Positions 58,726 through 64,000 of a stretch of 64,000 nt of DNA are shown here, piece after piece. This DNA is from an uncultured Candidatus Melainabacteria bacterium (GTDB taxonomy: Bacteria > Cyanobacteriota > Vampirovibrionia > Gastranaerophilales > Gastranaerophilaceae). How positions within the stretch are numbered: position 1 is the stretch's first letter; every line of letters begins with the position of its first letter. The translations under genes were made by a program, and so were the position numbers. Where the stretch lies: contig CANARY010000001.1 in the NCBI GenBank assembly GCA_947364235.1, forward strand, positions 310,001-374,000. Reading direction: 5' to 3'. The notes below the pieces were generated by a model that was given only the letters and a program-made list of their open reading frames with translations, did no database searches and had not been told where the DNA came from.

Positions 58726-59115
58726 CTAGTTTGCATAATCTACATGCACAAGGCGGATGCCATTATTTTTTAAGGCTGTAATCACCTTTGCACTGCTTGC
58801 ATCAGCCGTTTTGACAAATACAGCTTTGTCAATATCAACATCTCCGCATTCCAAAACCCTTGCAAGAGGATAATCAACTGCTGCATTTGTTTCATTTGCA
58901 ATAGGATGAGCCAAAATATAAGACGGCTCAACCTCAAATGCCGGAGTTGTTGAAGTGCCTGCAACATTGTTGTCTGTTGAAAAAGCTGTCAACTTGCCTG
59001 ATGAATTAAATCCTAAGACAGTATTTGCTGCGTAGGTCGTTTTTGCCGGAACTGTAACCGTTGCATCAGAATAAACACCATCCAAGATGGCTTTTGAATT
59101 GTCAATTTTACCCAT
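58726..59115 (-). CDS. head decoration protein, lambda gpD-like
   Basis: A 129-residue protein (SKAILDGVYSDATVTVPAKT; YAANTVLGFNSSGKLTAFST; YPLARVLECGDVDIDKAVF) with the fold pattern of gpD/decoration proteins that bind three-fold axes and stabilise the expanded head. Located between protease-scaffold and capsid genes, as in lambda. Confidence 0.8.
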   Translation of the reverse strand: MGKIDNSKAILDGVYSDATVTVPAKTTYAANTVLGFNSSGKLTAFSTDNNVAGTSTTPAFEVEPSYILAHPIANETNAAVDYPLARVLECGDVDIDKAVFVKTADASSAKVITALKNNGIRLVHVDYAN

Positions 59116-59179
59116 TTTATTAAATCTCCTTTAATTTATAAATTTTAAAAATCTTTTTAAGAGTCCACAATCAAAGCTC

Positions 59180-59566
59180 TTAAACACCCATCAATGCAAC
59201 AATTTTATCAACTCTTGCCTGCTCATCTGCTGCTGCTTGATCTGCTGCTGCTTGTTTAGCTGCTTGCTCATTTTCTGCCTCATGATCAGGCTCTTGAGGA
59301 TCAACTGCTTCAGGATTTGCAGCTTGCATCCCTGCAAGTGTTTGAGCTTTCATTCTTGCCTGTAATAAATCAGCCTGGATTTGTGGATTTGTAATATCTC
59401 CACCGTCTTTGATTGCAGCAACAATAGTGTCTTTGCTATCGTCAAGAAAACTGATCAGAGCTGTTACTCTTTCTTTTTCCTTTGACTGCCCTGCTGCTCT
59501 GCCTGCCTCAAATACTTCAGCATAAATTTGAGGATACTTTGCTTGTAATTCTTTTGCATTTTCCAT
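59180..59566 (-). CDS. nested scaffold protein (lambda Nu3-like) within the protease gene
   Basis: An in-frame ATG at 59566 has AAGGAG seven bases upstream, the best ribosome binding site inside this gene. The product of about 128 residues (ENAKELQAKYPQIYAEVFEA; LLQARMKAQTLAGMQAANPE) is helical and acidic, as expected for a scaffold. Nested translation of scaffold from a protease gene is established in lambda. Confidence 0.7.
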   Translation of the reverse strand: MENAKELQAKYPQIYAEVFEAGRAAGQSKEKERVTALISFLDDSKDTIVAAIKDGGDITNPQIQADLLQARMKAQTLAGMQAANPEAVDPQEPDHEAENEQAAKQAAADQAAADEQARVDKIVALMGV

Positions 59567-60310
59567 TGTTTCATCTCCTTGATTTATAGTGCTTACAATT
59601 TTGCCTGTCTGTGTTTCCGGCATATTATATGCCGATTTTGGCGGAGCCTGAGCAGGCTGAACAGATGCTGCCGCTGCCGGAGTTGTTGCCGGTAATAATG
59701 CCGCAATCCTGTCAAGAGATTGCAAATCAAATTGAGTCTCTGACATTTTTGCCTTGCATTGTGTGATTTTTTCCATTGCCGCCTGAATAACAATATCTCT
59801 GTCTTGAGATAAATCATCAGCTCCGGACTCATCCTCAGATGTTTCAACCTGACCAAGTTTTGCAAGATCTTTTTTACCTACAAACCAGGTCTCCTCATCC
59901 ATAATTGAGCGGATCTCTTTTTCCGTAAAAATGCCCTTTTCAACAAATTGTTCAGCATAAAGAGCCGCCAATTTTTCCAACAAATTTGCCATCTTTGCCA
60001 TTGCTCTATAATCGCCACAGGCACAATTCCAGGGATTATGTAAAACAACAATCGCATTAGGCATAAATGTCAAGGTATCTCCGGCAAGCATTATATATGC
60101 AGCCATAGATGAGGCTTGACCTACAACCTTGATATTTACTTTACCTTTTTTATAGGACTTGATGGCATTAAAAATGGATAATCCGTCAGTTACATAACCG
60201 CCCGGAGAGTCAATCTCAATATCAACATCTCCGGAGAGTCTTGACATCATATCCGCAAAGGATGTGCCTACAACATCCCATCCAATTACACCTTTTATCC
60301 TTAAACCCAT
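59180..60310 (-). CDS. ClpP-like head maturation protease with C-terminal scaffold part
   Basis: A protein of about 376 residues. The protease half carries IEIDSPGGYVTDGLSIFNAI, the catalytic Ser in VVGQASSMAAYIMLAG, and the His in IVVLHNPWN. From about residue 250 the protein changes to a scaffold-like helical, Gln/Ala-rich region. An internal start within it has its own strong ribosome binding site. Lambda gene C and Nu3 share this nested plan. It processes the portal and scaffold during head maturation. The ATG at 60310 has AGAGGT upstream. Confidence 0.85.
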   Translation of the reverse strand: MGLRIKGVIGWDVVGTSFADMMSRLSGDVDIEIDSPGGYVTDGLSIFNAIKSYKKGKVNIKVVGQASSMAAYIMLAGDTLTFMPNAIVVLHNPWNCACGDYRAMAKMANLLEKLAALYAEQFVEKGIFTEKEIRSIMDEETWFVGKKDLAKLGQVETSEDESGADDLSQDRDIVIQAAMEKITQCKAKMSETQFDLQSLDRIAALLPATTPAAAASVQPAQAPPKSAYNMPETQTGKIVSTINQGDETMENAKELQAKYPQIYAEVFEAGRAAGQSKEKERVTALISFLDDSKDTIVAAIKDGGDITNPQIQADLLQARMKAQTLAGMQAANPEAVDPQEPDHEAENEQAAKQAAADQAAADEQARVDKIVALMGV

Positions 60311-60314
60311 CTTA

Positions 60315-60806
60315 TTACCTCTTTGAGATTTCAAAGCCGCAACTATTACATTTGCCGTTTATAACCTTGCCTCTGCAAATATGGCAAATTTTAACCACTT
60401 GAGAGCTTGTCTCTTTTGCTGCTTTTGTATTTGCTTTTTGAGATGCCGGAGCTGTAACCGGAACCGGCGGCTCAACATCTTTGTCTAATTGCTCCGCCTC
60501 AGCTTTTGGATCAATGTCTGAGACATCTGCCGGAGTCTCATCTGCTTTAGGAGCATCATCTGCCGGAGTCTCATCATCTTGATCATCAGCTTGCTCATCT
60601 ATTTGCTGACTTTTATCAGTTCCTGGAGCTGCATCATCTGCCGGAGCCTCATCTTTTTTAGCTGTTGCAGCTGCAATTTTTGCCTCTAATGTATCAACAT
60701 ACCAAGTTGCAATCATTGCATTTTTAATGCCTGCATCAGTTGCTCTTTTTAAGAGCTGCTCTCTTTCCTCTTGCGGCAAATCTGCCACTTTTTGTCTTTC
60801 TGTCAT
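60315..60806 (-). CDS. hypothetical head-region protein with low-complexity linker and zinc knuckle
   Basis: A protein of about 163 residues. The helical start (RQKVADLPQEEREQLLKRAT; NAMIATWYVDTLEAKIAAAT) is followed by an Asp/Ala/Pro-rich linker with repeated DETPADDAPK and ends with ICHICRGKVINGKCNSCGFE, a four-Cys knuckle. It lies between portal and protease genes. ATG at 60806 with ACAGGAG upstream. Function unknown. Confidence 0.65.
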   Translation of the reverse strand: MTERQKVADLPQEEREQLLKRATDAGIKNAMIATWYVDTLEAKIAAATAKKDEAPADDAAPGTDKSQQIDEQADDQDDETPADDAPKADETPADVSDIDPKAEAEQLDKDVEPPVPVTAPASQKANTKAAKETSSQVVKICHICRGKVINGKCNSCGFEISKR

Positions 60807-60834
60807 AGTTTTTCTCCTGTTTTTGAATGTATTA

Positions 60835-62424
60835 CTACTCTTTATCCTGTGCATTTTTATCATCAGAATTGTTGCCGGGATCCGGAGCAAAAAGCCCCTC
60901 AGGTGTCAATCCTGCATCTCTGAGTTTTCTCTCCTCTTGTTTTCGTTTTTCAATGAGAGTGTCAAAATCAACCGGATTGCCTAATGACTCAACTGCTTGC
61001 TCATAGGTTATCAGACAGGCTTTGAGCTTAGATATTACTGCATTGACCTCTTTGACCTCATCAACATGAGGAATTGAAACCCCTACAAATTTTGCTTTTG
61101 TATAAGCATTATCAATGTAGCCTTTATCATTTTTAAGCTCCAAGTATTTTGGAGCTTTGATATTGCCTTTTAAACATTCAAGCTCAAAATTTTGAGCATA
61201 GACAATCTGATAAAACTGATCCTCAAGTATATATTTACGATCATATTTCAAAATCATCTCAAACATTTTCAGAGATGCCCTTGATGCTGAGTAATTGTTT
61301 TGAAACACTAACAATGCAATCTCTAAAGGACATCCGATAGAGGCATAATTGTATTTCATACTTGCATCTAAAAAACCGGCATAATTGACATTCGGTCTTT
61401 TTGTATCAAAAGAGTCTAACTTTTGACCGATAGGCACATGAAAAGCAATAGCAGAGGGCTGTTTTCTGATATTTCTGACAAATTTGTCAATCTCAGCTTT
61501 GCTTGCTCCCGGAGACTCAGCAGATGGCAGCATCCCTCTGAGAGATTTTGGAATACCGGCAGGCAAAGCCTTAAAAGGATTAACCCCTGAGCTGTTTTTG
61601 TCTTGCTCAATTTTTACTGCAAATTTTGCGTTTACATTTGCAGCAATAACCTCAGCATTTGAGTATTCTCCGATTTTATGGAGCTTTTGCATTATTGCTC
61701 CAAATTCTGAATAACCTCTCACACCGTTGATGCGTTTATGATTGTTATAAACTAACCAAGCAAGCAGCCTGCCTTTGCCATCCCTTGCAGCAATTCTTGT
61801 CTCTCTGCCGTCTTTGCCAATTACATAATATGCAATATGTTTGCCGTTTTTATCAATCTCAACACCGTCAATGATTTTGTTATCACCGTTTGTGCTTTTT
61901 GAGCTGCGGACACTTTGACCATTGATGATCTGATACTCTAAAAATCCGTCAATAATTCTCTTAACAACAAGAACATCACCGTCAATTTTTGCATGAGTGT
62001 AAACTGTTTTTGCCAAATCATGCAAAGTCTGATCTTTTGTTATTGAGATGTTTTTATCTTGCTCAAGCAAATTCCATCTCATCTGTATTTTTTTGCCAAA
62101 ATCCTCAGGCAGATCAACATTGCACTCTTGCCTCAAAAACTCTTTTGCAGGCTCAGGATAACATTTTAAACCTGTTGATACCGCAAACTGAGTCAACCTT
62201 GTTAAGCCGGTTTTTGCAAATTCATTGATTGTAACAAGAGTATGAGCCTTTTTAGACATTGTGTAGTAATCAACATCATAGATGTATAAATCACTCATTT
62301 GACCTGGATCAAGCTCTCCGTCAAAATCAATCCCCCACAAAGCACCGGCAGGGAATAAAGCAGCAGGCTCAGTTTGTTGAGGCTCTGCCTTTTTTCTGTT
62401 TATTTCAAATCCAAAAATATTCAT
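60835..62424 (-). CDS. portal protein, lambda gpB family
   Basis: A 529-residue portal. Features include NEFAKTGLTRLTQFAVSTGL, the INGQSVRSS segment, FVRNIRKQPSAIAFHVPIGQ and the conserved DASMKYNYASIGCPLEIALL. The C-terminal tail carries LRDAGLTPEGLFAPDPGN. Preceded by gpW-like and terminase genes in lambda order. AGGGGGCTGA precedes the ATG. Confidence 0.88.
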   Translation of the reverse strand: MNIFGFEINRKKAEPQQTEPAALFPAGALWGIDFDGELDPGQMSDLYIYDVDYYTMSKKAHTLVTINEFAKTGLTRLTQFAVSTGLKCYPEPAKEFLRQECNVDLPEDFGKKIQMRWNLLEQDKNISITKDQTLHDLAKTVYTHAKIDGDVLVVKRIIDGFLEYQIINGQSVRSSKSTNGDNKIIDGVEIDKNGKHIAYYVIGKDGRETRIAARDGKGRLLAWLVYNNHKRINGVRGYSEFGAIMQKLHKIGEYSNAEVIAANVNAKFAVKIEQDKNSSGVNPFKALPAGIPKSLRGMLPSAESPGASKAEIDKFVRNIRKQPSAIAFHVPIGQKLDSFDTKRPNVNYAGFLDASMKYNYASIGCPLEIALLVFQNNYSASRASLKMFEMILKYDRKYILEDQFYQIVYAQNFELECLKGNIKAPKYLELKNDKGYIDNAYTKAKFVGVSIPHVDEVKEVNAVISKLKACLITYEQAVESLGNPVDFDTLIEKRKQEERKLRDAGLTPEGLFAPDPGNNSDDKNAQDKE

Positions 62425-62432
62425 TCAGCCCC

Positions 62433-62675
62433 CTAAAATCCAAAGCCTGTCAGATAAGTTGCAGCAGAGCCGGATTGAACATCAAGCAGCTCATTATATT
62501 TCCGCTCATATTCTCGTATCTGCTCACTTATTTCAGCCATTGATGCCTGTTTAACTCTTGTCTCTCCCTGAGAGGATTTGATTGTGTAATCTGTAACTCC
62601 GCCATTTGCTGCTGCTTGTTTTAAAGCATCTTTTAGGGCGGATATAATCTCTTGTAGCTCTTGTAAAGTCCACAT
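62433..62675 (-). CDS. gpW-like head-tail joining protein
   Basis: An 80-residue protein (WTLQELQEIISALKDALKQA; GETRVKQASMAEISEQIREY; ATYLTGFGF) with the gpW pattern of two helices around a beta hairpin. It binds under the portal and lets the tail attach. It is seven bases from the terminase stop and eight from the portal start. Confidence 0.8.
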   Translation of the reverse strand: MWTLQELQEIISALKDALKQAAANGGVTDYTIKSSQGETRVKQASMAEISEQIREYERKYNELLDVQSGSAATYLTGFGF

Positions 62676-62681
62676 AATATC

Positions 62682-64000
62682 CTACCTTTGTTGTTTTTGT
62701 ACTGCTTTTAGATACTCAAAAACCGCTCTAGGATTTGCGGCATCTAAGCCCAAAAACAGGACTGAAGTATTAAATATGACCATATCGGCAGCACAAAGAT
62801 TATAGACATTGATGTCAAATGCCTCATTCCTGCCCTTTTTAACCCATTTAACAGTTGTTAAGCCGCCTTTTGTCTCTGCTTTGACCTTTTTCTCATTAGT
62901 CAGCTGCTCAAAAAATTTCTGAGGATAACCGGCTGCAAAAGAATACCATCCATCCGGATAACCATTTTCTTTAGGCTCCTGAGTTAAATATCTTGTCAGA
63001 ATATTTTTATATTTATCAACATAAATCTCAATGAGGGAGAGTGTGTCATAATCTTTAAGATCAACGACTTTGTATTTTTCTCTTGTCCGGGTAGTTGTTG
63101 CCAAACCCTTGAGAGGATAAATCATGCCATCACCGTACAAATCGCAAAAATTATATACAACATCTGTCAGTTCACCATCTCCGGAGTCAATCAACATCAG
63201 ATCAACTTGTTTATTGTGAGTAAATACTTCATCCTTGATTGCAGCAAATTGCTGCCAACACTCATCCTCAATGTCAGATGTGTTGCCCTCAAAGACTCTA
63301 TAATCAATGCCCCAACATCTAAAGCGATCACCCCATGCCTTAATCTCACACTCAATGCGATCTCTTTGAACGTCTGCACAGCAAGTCATAAACAAAGCCT
63401 CTTTTGGCACCTGGTTATTATAGAGCTTTTTATCTACAAGCCTGTAAACATCAGCCAGGTCAACACCGTCAGTGCTTTCTTCAAAAGGCAACCCTAAGTC
63501 CAAATTATAAAATGTTTGTAATTCCTCAGGATTTGTGCCTGCTGTTATAAAATCTCTCACGATTTCCCACCATTGATAAGTTTGAGAGTATAAAGCTGAG
63601 ATATGATAAGATCTGTAAAATGGGATTTTTGATTTTTGTGTAGGCACCCATTCACCCTTCAGCTCAATACTCTGTTTGTGATACTCTTTAAACTCTTTGC
63701 CGCAATGTTTGCATCTGTATGCAATAGAGCTATAATCGCCATCTTTGCAAGCGGCATAATCAAACATCAAACCAAAAGGCTTGCTGATTGCTCCATCTTT
63801 TTTGATAGCCAAATCATCCGGATATAAACCGCCGTCTTTTTCATAAAAAACAAGCTCCTGCATCTCTCCGCAAATAGGGCAAGGAACTAAATATTTTCTG
63901 CAATCGCCTTGTTTATAAAGCGGATAAATCTCAGAGCTATGAGCTAAAAGAGGAGTTGAATTATAAAAAATCTTTTTATTTTTTGAAAATGAGTTTGTTC
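62682..64000 (-). CDS. terminase large subunit, GpA family (N-terminus beyond the window)
   Basis: The frame stays open to the right edge. The part seen includes STPLLAHSSEIYPLYKQGDC, VPCPICGEMQ, SYHISALYSQTYQWWEIVRD, the nuclease-side CCADVQRDRIECEIKAWGDR with LMLIDSGDGELTDVVYNFC, and the C-terminal NLCAADMVIF. These match lambda gpA-type terminases, which cut cos or pac ends and pump DNA. The ATP-binding part must lie to the right, so the ATG at 63863 is internal. Confidence 0.9.
   Translation of the reverse strand, partial: TNSFSKNKKIFYNSTPLLAHSSEIYPLYKQGDCRKYLVPCPICGEMQELVFYEKDGGLYPDDLAIKKDGAISKPFGLMFDYAACKDGDYSSIAYRCKHCGKEFKEYHKQSIELKGEWVPTQKSKIPFYRSYHISALYSQTYQWWEIVRDFITAGTNPEELQTFYNLDLGLPFEESTDGVDLADVYRLVDKKLYNNQVPKEALFMTCCADVQRDRIECEIKAWGDRFRCWGIDYRVFEGNTSDIEDECWQQFAAIKDEVFTHNKQVDLMLIDSGDGELTDVVYNFCDLYGDGMIYPLKGLATTTRTREKYKVVDLKDYDTLSLIEIYVDKYKNILTRYLTQEPKENGYPDGWYSFAAGYPQKFFEQLTNEKKVKAETKGGLTTVKWVKKGRNEAFDINVYNLCAADMVIFNTSVLFLGLDAANPRAVFEYLKAVQKQQR

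Noticed and set aside
1-64000. tRNA or rRNA genes, including one as attachment site at the junction
   Set aside because: I found no TTCGA-type T-arm with matching acceptor stem in the intergenic stretches, including 36.7-37.2 kb.

Overview
The window holds two different prophage-like genomes lying back to back, both AT-rich, with most genes on the minus strand behind strong AGGAG-type ribosome binding sites. There are no rRNA or tRNA genes, no CRISPR array and no obvious host housekeeping genes, so the host can only be guessed. The left phage has a tail tip of the type found in alphaproteobacterial gene transfer agents, and both gene sets look like those from low-GC gut bacteria. I lean weakly to a low-GC Gram-negative gut lineage (Alphaproteobacteria or Gastranaerophilales) and would not go further.

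Element A (about 1 to 36.7 kb) is a temperate siphovirus. Its lysogeny block runs rightward at 34.1-36.7 kb: an HTH repressor, an exported protein and a large serine recombinase. Repeated 15-bp operators separate it from a leftward early operon (34.0 to 19.9 kb). That operon encodes an SbcC/RecF-like ATPase, RecT, a PD-(D/E)XK exonuclease, an O-type replication protein with an iteron origin inside its gene, a DnaC-like loader, two DNA methyltransferases and a VRR-NUC nuclease broken by a frameshift. The early operon ends with a LuxR-type HTH protein and a terminator. Next comes a promoter with a perfect TATAAT box, no -35 box and an 18-bp palindrome in its place. The late operon then runs from 19.7 kb to the left edge: terminases, portal, a MuF protein fused to a zinc-metallopeptidase domain, scaffold, capsid, connectors, tail tube, frameshifted chaperone, tape measure and a GTA-like tail tip.

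Element B (about 37 kb to the right edge) is a contractile-tailed phage with a lambda-like head (GpA terminase, gpW, portal, ClpP-like protease with nested scaffold, gpD, gpE) and a Mu/P2-like tail (sheath, tube, frameshifted chaperone, tape measure, gp43-gp48-like baseplate). Its tail fibre gene is the target of a diversity-generating retroelement (DGR). The DGR has a reverse transcriptase, a variable repeat at the fibre C-terminus and two tandem template repeats. Template 1 matches the variable repeat with 11 of 12 differences at template adenines. Template 2 is diverged and has no target in the window. A DUF1353 protein, a holin-like protein and an M15 endolysin end the late operon at a strong terminator.

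Between the two (36.7-39.3 kb) is a rightward accessory block: an LPD29-like protein, a small SH3-like protein, a candidate type I toxin-antitoxin module with a convergent antisense RNA, and three small genes. An 18-bp direct repeat occurs twice before the first gene and once before the toxin.

The items most worth follow-up are the two-template DGR, the type I toxin-antitoxin module, the MuF-metallopeptidase with an overlapping possible immunity gene, the iteron origin inside the O-type gene, and a palindrome-plus-A-tract repeated in element B's late operon.
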